Of a stretch of 15,294 bases of DNA, positions 1-8,634 are shown piece by piece. Every line of letters starts with the position of its first letter. The stretch's first letter is position 1. A program made the position numbers and the translations under genes. The DNA is taken from contig MSJI02000683.1 in NCBI GenBank assembly GCA_001931905.2, positions 1 through 15,294 on the forward strand. Direction: 5' to 3'. The stretch is from Cladosporium sp. IMV 00045. Taxonomy: Eukaryota; Ascomycota; Dothideomycetes; Cladosporiales; Cladosporiaceae. The notes below the pieces were generated by a model, which made no database searches, had not been told where the DNA came from, and worked only from the letters and a program-made list of their open reading frames with translations.

Positions 1-308
1 GGAGTCGAGCTTAGGCGGAAGCGGGAGTTACGGATTTCTTCGGCGAGTTCTCTCGTTAACGCGAGAGTAATAGGGACTCCCGACTTCGATAATCGAGTAA
101 TAGACTTTAGGAGAGCCTCTTCTTCGGCCGTCGAGAGTATCTTTTGCGATTCGTGCGATTTAGAGCGAGAAGTTCGGTTAGAGAGCCGCGAAGCGAGAGA
201 AGAAGGAGGGATATTAAACGCGTAAGCGCACTTTCGAATCGAGGTATATTCGCTATTTCGGTAGGCCGTTAGGGCCGTAGTAAGCGTATCTTCGGTATAG
301 GTAGGCAT
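1..308 (-). CDS. Transposase N-terminus, Fot1/pogo family (partial at window edge)
   Basis: The reading frame starts at the ATG complementary to 306-308 and runs off the window after about 102 codons without a stop. It is the same protein start as in the right-hand copy (MPTYTEDTLTTAL...), differing at one visible residue (Thr here, Ile there, in the segment around residue 60). The segment contains a psq-type helix-turn-helix region (about residues 5-45) and the start of the Tc5/CENP-B-like DNA-binding region. No nonsense codon is seen, unlike in the right copy, so this copy may be intact further left; that cannot be judged here. The sequence is poor in CpA and TpG even though the frame is open. 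Confidence 0.85.
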   Translation of the reverse strand, partial: MPTYTEDTLTTALTAYRNSEYTSIRKCAYAFNIPPSSLASRLSNRTSRSKSHESQKILSTAEEEALLKSITRLSKSGVPITLALTRELAEEIRNSRFRLSST

Positions 309-417
309 AAGAAAGGAATAAGAAGAAAGGACACGTAAAAATCGAATAATAACGCGAGATAAGCGCGCGGGACTGTCCCGCTTCTAGTACTGTCCCGCTT
401 CCCCTACCGTAACGTTA
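1..417 (-). mobile_element. Fot1/pogo-type transposon, left copy (5' part only, continues beyond window)
   Basis: This stretch is the reverse complement of 10283-10699, the 5' end of the complete copy further right. I count 4 mismatches in 417 bases and no gaps; three are C:G versus T:A changes. Its terminal inverted repeat reads inward from 417 (TAACGTTACGGTAGGGGAAG) and holds two tandem copies of GAAGCGGGACAG, followed by a perfect 15-base palindrome GCGGGACTGTCCCGC. TA at 416-417 is the expected target-site dinucleotide. The element reads leftward, so its 3' end lies outside the window. Assignment to the Fot1/pogo group rests on the complete copy (size, TIR length, TA duplication, DDE transposase). 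Confidence 0.93.
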
Positions 418-715
418 TTCTAAACAATCGAGTATCTATAGTGAGTGAACAACTTGGAAAGCAAATATTCGGGAAAATACGTCCTACCAATGCCCCATCC
501 TATGCGATGGCATCTGAGACCCTTTCATGCACAGTGCTTCTACAGTAGAGATGAAATCTGAGATAAGGTCCCCTACTGTCATGTATTCCTGCTCTCCTTC
601 TACATCGCCGTCACAGGTCTATCCCAGCACCACTCCATGGCAGTTATTTACTAGCATTCTTCTTGAAAATTCACGAGAAGAACACAAACTATATCGACTT
701 AAATCGTACATTACA
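418..715. other. Intergenic DNA between transposon end and aldehyde dehydrogenase stop
   Basis: Ordinary base composition with normal numbers of CA and TG, so the RIP-like bias stops sharply at the transposon end. It must contain the 3' UTR of the aldehyde dehydrogenase gene. I see no gene, RNA or clear repeat in it; an open frame on the plus strand from 527 runs into the antisense of the dehydrogenase and is not convincing. Confidence 0.6.
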
Positions 716-2221
716 CTAGAAGAGATAGTTCATCCCCGGCTTCGCCAGACTAACAATCTGCCTCTCCGTAAACTCCTCAATACCCGCTATGCCCCCAAAC
801 CGACCATACCCACTCGCACCACCAACACCCCCGTTCGGAAGCGACGCCTCGATATAGACGGTTGGTCCATTGACGTGACAACTGCCCGTCCGGATCTGCT
901 TGGCCATATCCATTGCGCGGAGAACATCCCGGGAGAAGACGCTCGCACACAGGGAGAACTCCGAGTCATTGGCCTGTGAGATGGCCTCTTCGTCGGTATC
1001 AAATTCGGATATAAACAGGACGGGACCGAATGATTCTTTGCGGAAGAGATCCATGTCGCGTGTAACGCCCCCCACGATATGAGGGACTAGAACTGTGCCG
1101 CATGGCCCGTGGAGTCTCATATCCCCTGTCAGAAGTGTCGCACCGGCCGCAACGGCGTCTTTAACAAGATCCAGCACGCGTGCGGCAGATGCGGCCGTGA
1201 ACAGACCGGAGAGCTGCACGCTCGAGTCCACCATGTGGTTTCCTACCCGCAAGCTCTCGACTCGCGTTACCAGTCGCGTTTTGAAGTCCGCTGCGACCGA
1301 GCGATGGACAATCACCCGTTCCGTGGACATGCATATCTGCCCGCTGTTGGAAAGAGCACCATATGCGACTGCCTCAACGGCGCCTTCGATATCTGCATCT
1401 TCGAGGACAAGAACGGGTGCCTTACCACCCAGCTCTAGAACGCACGGCTTCAACACGGAAGCCGACAATGCAGCGATGATTTGGCCCACCCGCTCACTGC
1501 CCGTAAAGTTGGTCCTGCTAACTTTTGGGTGCTTGACGGTGAACTCAACGGCGGCAGGGGTGTCCGCAGCACTGGTGGGCAGGAACTGCAAGCATCCGGC
1601 CGGTAGTCCAGCTTCAGCCAGTGCACGGACAACGAGATGCTGCGACTTGGGGCTGAACTCGGACGGCTTGAGGATGACGGTGTTGCCGCAGATCAACGGA
1701 CAGCAGATTGCCCTCGCTGTCAGTGTCGCAGGCATGTTCCAGGGACTGATGGCGAAGACCACCCCGACTGGCTGTCGCTGCACTAGGATCGTGGTGTTGG
1801 GACGGTCGGCGGGGACAATCTCGCCCTTGATGTTTGTCGCCAGAGCTGCATTCTCGCGGAAGACTCCGGCTGTGGAAAGGATGTTGGCCCTAACCCATCC
1901 TTTTGTCGCTGACACCTCGGCCGACAGAATCTCTGGCGCGTCGCTGTCGATGTATGTCTCCATGATATCAGCCGCCTTGAGGAGAATCAGACGCCGTGCC
2001 GAGGGTCCAAGTGCTGCCCAAGAACGCTGGGCTGAATGTGCTCCATCAATGGCGGCAGCGTAATCGTCTAGCGATGCAGAGGCACATTGGTATATGGTAA
2101 CCCCCGTCATGGGGTTCTTGACAGGGAACATGGCATTGTTCTTGGAGTTCTGGTAGCTGCCTCCAATACACAGCTGTAGGGGCTCTCCGAGCTGAGATGA
2201 GTTACTGATTGATGGATACAT
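716..2221 (-). CDS. NAD(P)-dependent aldehyde dehydrogenase, salicylaldehyde/vanillin dehydrogenase-like
   Basis: A single uninterrupted 501-residue frame, the usual length for the family. Aldehyde dehydrogenases oxidise an aldehyde to the acid with NAD(P)+. Visible signature: Asn162 in SPWNMP, Lys185 in KPSEFSP (cofactor binding), FTGSERVG at 239-246, general base Glu263 in ELGGKAP, catalytic Cys297 in SGQICMSTERV and Glu396 in KESFGPV. The ELGGKAP...GQICMSTER pattern and the C-terminal VNGPTVYIEASLPNGGVGGASGYGRFGG-type segment (only partly quoted) recall bacterial salicylaldehyde (NahF) and vanillin dehydrogenases more than fatty or betaine aldehyde enzymes. No signal peptide; probably cytosolic. 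It lies 307 bases downstream of the regulator on the same strand. Substrate is inferred from resemblance and from the flavin hydroxylase nearby; other aromatic aldehydes are equally possible. Confidence 0.93.
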   Translation of the reverse strand: MYPSISNSSQLGEPLQLCIGGSYQNSKNNAMFPVKNPMTGVTIYQCASASLDDYAAAIDGAHSAQRSWAALGPSARRLILLKAADIMETYIDSDAPEILSAEVSATKGWVRANILSTAGVFRENAALATNIKGEIVPADRPNTTILVQRQPVGVVFAISPWNMPATLTARAICCPLICGNTVILKPSEFSPKSQHLVVRALAEAGLPAGCLQFLPTSAADTPAAVEFTVKHPKVSRTNFTGSERVGQIIAALSASVLKPCVLELGGKAPVLVLEDADIEGAVEAVAYGALSNSGQICMSTERVIVHRSVAADFKTRLVTRVESLRVGNHMVDSSVQLSGLFTAASAARVLDLVKDAVAAGATLLTGDMRLHGPCGTVLVPHIVGGVTRDMDLFRKESFGPVLFISEFDTDEEAISQANDSEFSLCASVFSRDVLRAMDMAKQIRTGSCHVNGPTVYIEASLPNGGVGGASGYGRFGGIAGIEEFTERQIVSLAKPGMNYLF

Positions 2222-2528
2222 GGTTCGTCAAGGATGGAACATCGGAGGATGTCTAGGCCTGCTTCACCACACCAGAGGGAAACAGCCTTGTAATTAATGG
2301 CAGGATGCGGCCATCCGGGACTCACTTCGACGGATGCCTGGCCCTATCATAGATTCGAGTATTATCTCGGTAGATGACTGGAGTTCGTGTGAGGGGAAGG
2401 GGCTGTAGCGTGGGGGTGAATGGACTCCAACGGATGTGTGGTTCCGACAGAAAGATGCCAGCATCTGGCAGGAAGAGGTAGGATTCGTAATAGTCTCGTC
2501 TCTAAAATATACAATTATTCTACATACA
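2222..2528 (-). promoter_or_regulatory. Intergenic region: regulator 3' end and aldehyde dehydrogenase promoter
   Basis: These 307 bases separate the regulator stop from the dehydrogenase start, both on the minus strand, and must hold the regulator's 3' UTR and the dehydrogenase promoter. A CGGAG (2243-2247) lies about 20 bases upstream of the dehydrogenase ATG and matches the motif found in the divergent promoter. CATCCGT occurs twice on the minus strand. No clear TATA box was found near the start. No separate gene is supported. Confidence 0.5.
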
Positions 2529-5257
2529 TCATGGCCCAATATTTCGTGCCAGGAGTGTCTCGATATCATCCCAATCGACAGCGCCCGTCCCGTCAAGGCC
2601 GAAGAAAGAATCCATCATCCAACCGTTTGCCTCTGATGGCCCGTCAAATGTGGTCAGCGAGCTAACCTGCCACGAGGTACCTGTGGTGTCGACGAGTCCT
2701 GCCGTTGGTCCTGTACCTGGTCCTTGCTGGGAGGCACGAAGAGAGTCGATCGTAGGATCTATAACCGCTGCTTGTCCGGCGGCTGGGTTACTGGGTTGCT
2801 CAACTGAGTGGAAGGGGTCGCTTGGCAACGTCGCATGGGGCTGCGTATTCACTGCCTCCATAGCCGGCTTCCCTTTTACTGGCGCGTGGTCGTCTATAGG
2901 AGCGACGCGATGCGATCGATCTGGCCTCGACCCTTCCTCGAACGCAGCTACTACGCGTGCAAACCGAGTCATCGTGCTGCACTTCTTTATGCGCAGCAGG
3001 ACTTCCCTCGTCTCCGCAATGAGGCGACGCTGCTCCATCTGTAGGCGTGCTTCGTGTTGGTCGTGATGGTGGCTGGCGGAGATGGAAACACGTAGTGAAC
3101 GTAGTATTAGCACCATGACACCACAATAGGCATAGAAAACATCCATGGCCGAGGTACCGTTCACCAGATCAACAGAGTCGGCAAGCAAGATTAGACGACA
3201 GAGCTGAACAGCGTGTGCTATGCACAGATCAGACAGCTGTTCATCTGGGACCCCCGCTCCCTCACTTACACTCCTGGCGGGCGCGGTTGCAACATGTACA
3301 AGCAAGGCAGACCTTGTTACTAGGAGACCGATGTATCTGTATTGCAGCTGCAAGACCAGCGCAGTCCGAAGCCGGCGCCGGCTCTGCCAGCCCACCATTG
3401 TTCGCAGTTCTTGCAATGACATCCGTGGCGACTCCCGGGCGCCTTCACACAAGATGTCGTCGGCGTCGCCGATAAAAGGCATGTCCAGCGCATGGAATGA
3501 GGCCAGCCGATTCTTCCACTGATTCAATGCGCCCAGGATCTCCCTCGAAGCATGTTGGTGGCGGACCAAGCTGTCCCTGTTGGTTTGGTCGCCGGTCATC
3601 GGCATTGACTTGACCGCAAGGGATACCCTTGCTTGTGCCAGGATGCCCTGCAGCTCCAGGGAGAGTTTTGCCGTCTCATCGCCATCCTCGCCTCCATCTA
3701 GCAAAGCTTCGTGGGTAGGGACAATTTCCACGTCCTCAAACTCGTAGAGTCCGGTCGGCCTCCCCAGGCTGGATGCAAGAAACTGCTCGAAACCATACAA
3801 TGTGCAGAAGACTCGCTTTCGTGCCTCTCTCTCCATAGGCCCGAAATGTGCTTGGTTATCGGTGGCGCGATGCAGACCCAGAGAGAAGGCCATATGTTTG
3901 GCAGTTCCCACGAGGTTCCATGCTGCATTGCGCTCGTTATGGTTGTGGAGGAACAGCGCCAGCAGGAGAAGGGCCTGGATATTCGTGAGGGCGCATTTGG
4001 CGACTAGATGAGGCAGCAACAGTCTCGTGAGACTAACACAGTGCCGTGAGAGGGAAGTAAGGTCGACATTGGGAGGGAGGTCGTTCGCACTAGACATGGA
4101 TGCGAAAGCAATCGCCATATGTAAACAGCCGAGCCAGCCAGCTGATGGTGACTGCGTCCCCGTTGGCGCCAAAGACATGTACGTTTCATACTCCTCTGCG
4201 AAGGATCCCCGGTGGAATAATGAGAAGTCCGGATGTACGTCTCTGAAGTACACCCTCAGCAGTGAATCGACCGCCGACCGCTGCGGAAGCTGTCTTCTGA
4301 TCTCCTCGATTTCCCCATGAGGAATACCAGCAAAGTCTCGGAGCAGAGATGAACCTAGGGACGCATGCGACTGGGGACTTTCACCGGCACCACCGCCAGT
4401 ACGAGCAGGAGACATCCCCGGTTGCTCCTCCCGGTTGATATCTGCCTCCAGAGCTTGAGCCGCATCTTCGTCCGTAAAGGTAGCAGTCAGTCGATTAGGC
4501 GTGTGGCGGTCGTGGCTACCACCAGTGCGAGCGTTGAGAATCAAGCGTCGGAGCTGACCCAGAAACTGGAGACTTCCGGATGGGCCGATGAAATGTTTCC
4601 GACCGGCTGTATCCCTGATGAGGCCGCCTGACTCTTCCGTACCAGGACCAGGAGCAGGTGCTGGGCCAGAAAATGCCCTCCTTTCATCCTGACTAGTGGC
4701 AGGGCGTGCCTGTGCCTGTGCCTGTGGTGGTGAAGCCCCTTGTTCGCCATCTGCCGCAATTCCACCCTTCACCAGCTCTTCTATCTCTACTGTGCTACCT
4801 TGCGACAAGTCGGGCATGGCATATCCCATGCGTTCTCCTAGTCTGAGGAGCTCCGGCACTGTGGATACATCAACATTAGGAAATGCCCCATGTACGATGG
4901 CCTCTAGGCACTTGTATCTGCCGCCTGTTAGGAGTCGACAGCCAAGTGAATCCACTTCAGGACGCTTACCTATCACTCAAGTCATCTAAGCTGCCGTAAA
5001 ACCTGGTCTTGCGTGGAAGGACGTAGGAGCATTCGATCTCATGCTCATGGCACATGACACAGCCATGCCCTGACGAGAGTGGAACGCATTTACAACGTCG
5101 CTTTCGACAAAAGTCGCCTAACTCCGAGCTGTCTTAGCGCTGCTTCGAGTGAGAGATGCACAGAGGGCTTACAGCTCTGCGCCGATCGCTTTCGAGCCGC
5201 GCCTGGGACCCTCCTGAGCCGTCGCTTCGGGGGCCTTGCTGTTGATGCCTCAGCCAT
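2529..5257 (-). CDS. Zn2Cys6 binuclear-cluster transcription factor (three exons)
   Basis: Likely pathway-specific regulator. Proposed exons on the minus strand: 5257-5173, 5117-4970 and 4917-2529, joining in frame to 2,622 nt, 873 residues. The zinc cluster spans the first two exons: C29-x2-C32-x6-C39-x8-C48-x2-C51-x6-C58, an exact fit to the fungal type, with a basic RKRR between the cysteines, preceded by an Arg/Lys-rich stretch from residue 11 that could be a nuclear localisation signal. A Gln/Ala, Pro and Gly-rich linker follows (about 130-175). A Fungal_trans (PF04082-like) middle domain starts near residue 293 (DSLLRVYFRDVHPDF) and includes SLGRPTGLYEFEDVEIVP near 460-478. The C-terminus is acidic and aromatic, as in activation domains. 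Taking exon 3 alone from a GTG would give 815 residues without any zinc cluster. The gene is divergent from the hydrolase and upstream of the dehydrogenase. Confidence 0.9.
4918..4969 (-). other. Intron 2 of the Zn2Cys6 regulator (52 nt)
   Basis: On the minus strand it starts GTAAGC, has a textbook CTAAC branch site, and ends GGCAG. The earlier AACAG acceptor next to the branch site would put exon 3 out of frame; the GGCAG acceptor joins LSDR to YKCLEAIV in frame. Unspliced, the exon 2 frame stops at a TAA two bases into the intron. Confidence 0.85.
5118..5172 (-). other. Intron 1 of the Zn2Cys6 regulator (55 nt)
   Basis: On the minus strand it begins GTAAGC and ends GTTAG, with a CTAAG branch-like motif about 20 bases before the acceptor. 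Removing it rebuilds the codon for the first cluster cysteine (T|GC) and joins AQSC to DFCRKRRCKC. Without the splice the frame of exon 1 meets a stop shortly afterwards. Prediction from splice signals and restored motif only. Confidence 0.88.
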
Positions 5258-5274
5258 CGCGTGTGTGACAATAG

Positions 5275-5294
5275 CTCCGTGATCTAAGCCGGAG
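5275..5294. promoter_or_regulatory. Candidate Zn2Cys6 site, everted CTCCG-N10-CGGAG
   Basis: CTCCG at 5275-5279 and CGGAG at 5290-5294 form an everted repeat of CGG-type half-sites just upstream of the regulator start codon. The right half is part of the duplicated 10-mer GCCGGAGTCA. A role as operator for the neighbouring regulator is inference; no binding evidence can be seen in sequence. Confidence 0.45.
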
Positions 5295-5429
5295 TCAAGG
5301 ATGCGATGGGAGGAGGGAAGCAGGGAAGAAGAGGAACTTATCCGTCCAGCCCGGAACCAGCTCCTCGGGTATTCCCCCCCGCATACTCCACGCCATTACC
5401 GGTCCTGGTACTCCACGTCCGCCGTGGGC

Positions 5430-5445
5430 CGGAGTCATTCCTCCG
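5430..5445. promoter_or_regulatory. Candidate Zn2Cys6 site, inverted CGGAG-N6-CTCCG
   Basis: CGGAG at 5430-5434 faces CTCCG at 5441-5445, that is CGG-N10-CCG, a classical inverted arrangement for binuclear-cluster dimers. It overlaps the second copy of GCCGGAGTCA and lies about 100 bases upstream of the hydrolase start. Function is inferred. Confidence 0.45.
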
Positions 5446-5541
5446 CAGTGCTTGGCTGGTATCTTCTAGTAAGTCGAGACGCAACAACCGGTCCATCTCA
5501 CCTCCACGCGCCTACCTTCGATTCGGACAGCTACAATCAGC

Positions 5542-6414
5542 ATGGCGTACACGACCGAAATCTTCACACTCCCCAATGGCCGACAGATGGCATATACACT
5601 GTCACCTGGTACCTCCGACCGCATTATCCTGCTCTCAAACTCCCTGGCGGCGGACATGACCTCCTGGGACCGCGTTGTACCTGTGCTACAAGGCCGCGGC
5701 TTCCGAGTCCTCCGCTACGACCAACCGGGCCATGGACGTTCCAGCGCACCATCGATGGCCGAGCGATCATCAATGACGTTCGAGACCATGGCAGATGAGG
5801 TGCACCTCCTCTTGAGACGCCTCGGCATTAGCAGACTGTATGCCTGGGTAGGGGTATCTATGGGCGGTATCAAGGGCGTGTACTTTGTATCGCGCCACCC
5901 GGGCATAGTGAACAAACTTATTGTATCGGACGCCATCGCAATGTCGCCCACCGTGGCAGGGATCACAGACAACTTTGCAGCGAGGGCACGTGCAGCCAAA
6001 GAAGCAGGATCAGTCGCAGAGGACCTCGCCATCACTCGAAAACGGTGGTTTGGCGAAGAATGGATGGCAGAGCACCCGGGAGAAACGGCGAGAATGGAAA
6101 ATTCCATGGCGTCTACTACGATTGGAGGCCTTGAGGCGTGTTGCACTGCACTTGGGCAACTCTCCTTTGATCTCGGGCCTCTATATCCTAGCGTCGGAAC
6201 AGGCTGTGATGAGGCTCTCATTGTTGCAGGTGAGAAAGATGCGGACCTGCCGATCAAAATGCAGGACATGCGCAGTGCCGTGGAAGACAGCTTTCGCAGT
6301 CATGGAAAGAAGGCCCCTGTGCAGATGAAGATTGTCAAGTCTGCTGGACACGTTCCCTATATCGATGGGTTTGAGGATTTTTGTGAAATCGTCACTGGCT
6401 TTTTGAGTAGATAG
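5542..6414 (+). CDS. Alpha/beta hydrolase, 3-oxoadipate enol-lactonase-like
   Basis: A single 290-residue frame starting at an ATG in context CAGCATGGCG. The fold is clear: oxyanion-side segment LLSNSLAADMTSWD (30-43, resembling the SNSLGTD...MWD stretch of PcaD/CatD enol-lactonases), RYDQPGHGRSS (58-68), nucleophile elbow GVSMGG with Ser106, acid Asp233 or Asp235 in AGEKDADLP, and His270 in SAGHVPY. All three members of the triad are therefore present. PcaD-type enzymes hydrolyse 3-oxoadipate enol-lactone in the ortho pathway; related fungal proteins may cut other small lactones or esters. No signal peptide, so probably intracellular. It is the first gene rightward of the divergent promoter and lies 407 bases before the flavin monooxygenase. 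The family is certain, the substrate is not. Confidence 0.9.
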   Translation: MAYTTEIFTLPNGRQMAYTLSPGTSDRIILLSNSLAADMTSWDRVVPVLQGRGFRVLRYDQPGHGRSSAPSMAERSSMTFETMADEVHLLLRRLGISRLYAWVGVSMGGIKGVYFVSRHPGIVNKLIVSDAIAMSPTVAGITDNFAARARAAKEAGSVAEDLAITRKRWFGEEWMAEHPGETARMENSMASTTIGGLEACCTALGQLSFDLGPLYPSVGTGCDEALIVAGEKDADLPIKMQDMRSAVEDSFRSHGKKAPVQMKIVKSAGHVPYIDGFEDFCEIVTGFLSR

Positions 6415-6821
6415 CATTGTACATAGAATTGGTAACCCTAAGAACATTCAACATTGTCATGGAATTTCAATTGCCATTCCGATTGTTGCATGGCTACTCT
6501 GACTACCTGTTGGGGTTCCGGAGTGCTGCTGAATCTTCATCCCGCAACGCATAGTTACCCATAGGAATCACAGAAACATTCTTAGGGGCCGTGATCCCTC
6601 CCAGCTCTACTTCGTAACCGGTTCAACCATGCGGGGTGGGATGGCGGAACCATGAACCATTACCCTGTCGGATGCAGACATCCGACAGATCGCCTGCAAG
6701 CTCTTTTCCCATAGTGGGCAGAAAGAGCATTGCACTCACCTGCACTTCACATTGCTATCGAAATGGTTATAAAACCATCTCACCCAGAGCAACATATCCG
6801 ACGTATCAACCACAATTCACA
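6415..6821 (+). promoter_or_regulatory. Intergenic region: hydrolase 3' end and monooxygenase promoter
   Basis: 407 bases with no credible gene. It holds a CCGGAGT (6518-6524) that matches the motif of the divergent promoter, and a TATA-like box near 6768. A frame open from 6636 leads into the monooxygenase ATG but has no coding look, and the ATG at 6822 fits the family start better. Confidence 0.6.
6768..6774 (+). promoter_or_regulatory. TATA box of the FAD monooxygenase gene
   Basis: TATAAAA lies 48 bases before the ATG at 6822, leaving room for a short leader. It is embedded in an inverted repeat ATGGTT-ATAA-AACCAT (6763-6778). Position and sequence are typical for a strongly regulated fungal promoter; use is inferred. 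Confidence 0.6.
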
Positions 6822-8162
6822 ATGCCAAACGCTTCCAGATCGCTGAATGTGCTTGTCGTTGGCGCTGGCCTAGGTGGTCTAGCAGCTGGCTTGGCCTTGC
6901 AGACTGACGGCCACAGGGTGACTGTTATCGATTCAGCTCCCCAGTTCGCAGAAGTAAGTGGCCGCTCCATCCCATTCTCGGGCGCTGGCTGAAGCTTATG
7001 ATTCCTATAGGCTGGAGCTGGTATCAGGATTCCTCCTAATTCTAGCCGCCTCCTTATCCGATGGGGTGTTGACCTGGAGAGAATGAAGAAGTCGACTTCT
7101 CAGCGATACCACTTCATTCGGTGGAAGGATGGCAATACCATCTTCAATTTACCCTTCAACGATATTGTTGAGACACATGGAGCGCCATACTGGCTGGTCC
7201 ACCGCGCCGACCTACATGCGGCCCTGCTTGATGCGGCTAACAAGGCCGGCGTCAAAGTCTTGACTAGCAAAGCTGTTGTCTCATATGACTTTGATGCTCC
7301 ATCTGCTACTACCAAGGATGGAGAAACCTTCACGGCGGACCTTGTCGTTGGGGCCGACGGCATCAAATCTCTATGCCGGCCACTGCTGACCGGCCAGCCT
7401 GATATCCCTCGCGACACTGGAGACGTGGCGTACCGAATCCTTATCCCCGCCGAAAAGCTATTGGCTGACCCAGATCTCTCCCATCTGATCCTCGACCCTT
7501 GCACGACATCATGGTGCGGTCCGGATGCGCATCTGGTCGGCTACCCGATCTGCAGCGGAGAGATGTACAACATCGTCGTCTGTGCTACCTCCTACAACGA
7601 GACTACGGACGAGGTCTGGGTTGTCAAGGGCGATAATAGTGAATTATGCAACCGCTTTGCGAGCTGGGAGCCTAAGGTCCAGAAGCTCTGTGCACTGACC
7701 GGGGATTTCATGAAATGGCGACTGTGCGATCTGCCCAACCTTACTCGCTGGACACATCCCTCTGGTAAGGCTGTGCTGCTTGGTGATAGTTGTCATCCCA
7801 TGCTCCCCTACCTTGCTCAGGGAGCTGCACAGGCGTTCGAAGACGCTGCGGTTCTACGCGAGGTGCTCCAACAGGATGTGGACATGGCCAAGGCCTTGAA
7901 GCAGTACGAGGAGATCCGCATGCCAAGAGCTAGCCTGGTACAGGCCAAGACGCGCGAGCACCAGTACATCTTGCACATTGACGATGGCAAGGAGCAACAA
8001 GCCCGTGACAAGATGATGGCCCTCGATGCGGCAGAGAATCCAGTGTTCTGGGGCTACGGTGACCGGAGGAAATGGCTGTTTGGCCACGATGCAGAGGTGA
8101 TTGGGAAGGAGGGGGCAAACTGGAGGGATGCGCCGGCGATGAACAAGATCCATGTAGCATAG
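6822..8162 (+). CDS. FAD-dependent aromatic monooxygenase, salicylate hydroxylase-like (two exons)
   Basis: Exons 6822-6953 and 7011-8162 join in frame to 1,284 nt, 427 residues, the usual size of class A flavoprotein hydroxylases. These enzymes use FAD, NAD(P)H and O2 to hydroxylate an aromatic ring; salicylate hydroxylase also decarboxylates, giving catechol. Visible motifs: N-terminal dinucleotide fold VVGAGLGGLAAGLAL (12-26) ending in an acidic residue in VTVIDSAP; YWLVHRADLHAAL with Arg109; the DG motif VVGADG (156-161); and the GD motif VLLGDSCHPMLPYLAQGAAQ with Asp303, which binds the FAD pyrophosphate and ribityl chain. The PYW-HRADLH segment is typical of salicylate hydroxylase-like proteins; 3-hydroxybenzoate or 6-hydroxynicotinate hydroxylases are alternatives. 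Start chosen at 6822 because it directly precedes the FAD fold. With the dehydrogenase it suggests aldehyde to acid to hydroxylated product. Confidence 0.93.
6954..7010 (+). other. Intron of the FAD monooxygenase gene (57 nt)
   Basis: Begins GTAAGT after a complete GAA codon and ends CCTATAG. Splicing joins QFAE to AGAGIRIPPN, which is the expected continuation of the FAD-binding region in this family. Unspliced, the frame stops at 6990. Confidence 0.93.
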
Positions 8163-8634
8163 TCAATTTCACACTCTGCACATTTAGCAAGACCATCATT
8201 GCACATGCGTTTATTCCCTACTCCCAGCTTCTCTCCAGCTCATGGCAGACAGGAGTTACTGACCTGGTGAGGGGCGATACTCGGCCAGGTCAAGTTCTCT
8301 AAACCTACAGTAATAGCGTCATGCCAAACACGAAAGCACCAACTAACTAAAACAGTCAGAAGTGAAGGCTAGTTAAAAATACTTGCAGCGTCCGCGAATC
8401 CCTCGGCTTGAGGTTACGTGTTTGGCACTGCTGGTAATGTGAAGAGGTTTACTATGAATGATACGGGCCAGTCCAGTATGTATACTATATAAAGAAAGAC
8501 CTGAAGAAATTCCTTGGTGGCACATTTGTTGCTGCTGGTTGGGATGACTTTGAACTGTAGGCGCCCTGCCGCTTTCTCTCTTGGGAGGATATACTCAGAT
8601 AACTGAGTCTAAGACATCCAAGCTGCCCCTATAG
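8163..8634. other. Intergenic region downstream of the monooxygenase
   Basis: Ordinary composition, including the monooxygenase 3' UTR. It contains one short hairpin (8260-8292) and a TATA-like TATATAAA at 8486-8493 that could once have served the degenerate frame beginning near 8613. No gene is seen. Confidence 0.5.
8260..8292. repeat. Short inverted repeat downstream of the monooxygenase
   Basis: TGACCTGG at 8260-8267 pairs with CCAGGTCA at 8285-8292 across a 17-base loop. It lies about 100 bases after the stop codon and could be part of the 3' UTR. It may be chance. Confidence 0.4.

Larger units (their letters stand above)
5258..5541. promoter_or_regulatory. Divergent promoter between regulator and alpha/beta hydrolase
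   Basis: 284 bases separate the two divergently transcribed start codons, so the region must serve both genes. It is rich in CGG/CCG triplets, the half-sites usual for Zn2Cys6 proteins, including paired CGGAG/CTCCG sites and a 10-mer GCCGGAGTCA present twice (5288-5297 and 5428-5437). No convincing TATA box was seen. Two upstream ATGs (5301 and 5306 onwards) precede the hydrolase start out of frame; they matter only if transcription begins upstream of them. Confidence 0.7.

Noticed and set aside
527..979. 150-codon open frame on the plus strand starting before the dehydrogenase stop
   Set aside because: Most of it is antisense to the aldehyde dehydrogenase coding sequence and it has low-complexity Ser/Thr/Pro content without any motif.
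1095..2063. 322-codon open frame on the plus strand
   Set aside because: It is the complement of the aldehyde dehydrogenase frame, whose catalytic motifs are unambiguous; the antisense product is Ala/Thr/Arg-rich and shows no domain.
5301..5798. Open frames on the plus strand starting at 5301 and 5306 in the divergent promoter
   Set aside because: They overlap the hydrolase out of frame, have no recognisable motif and are best seen as promoter sequence; a role as upstream ORFs would need transcript-start data.
5715..6269. 184-codon minus-strand frame inside the hydrolase gene
   Set aside because: Shadow of the hydrolase frame, which carries a complete Ser-Asp-His triad.
6636..6821. N-terminal extension of the monooxygenase from ATG 6636
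   Set aside because: The segment includes the TATA box region and has no coding character; the ATG at 6822 directly precedes the FAD-binding fold.
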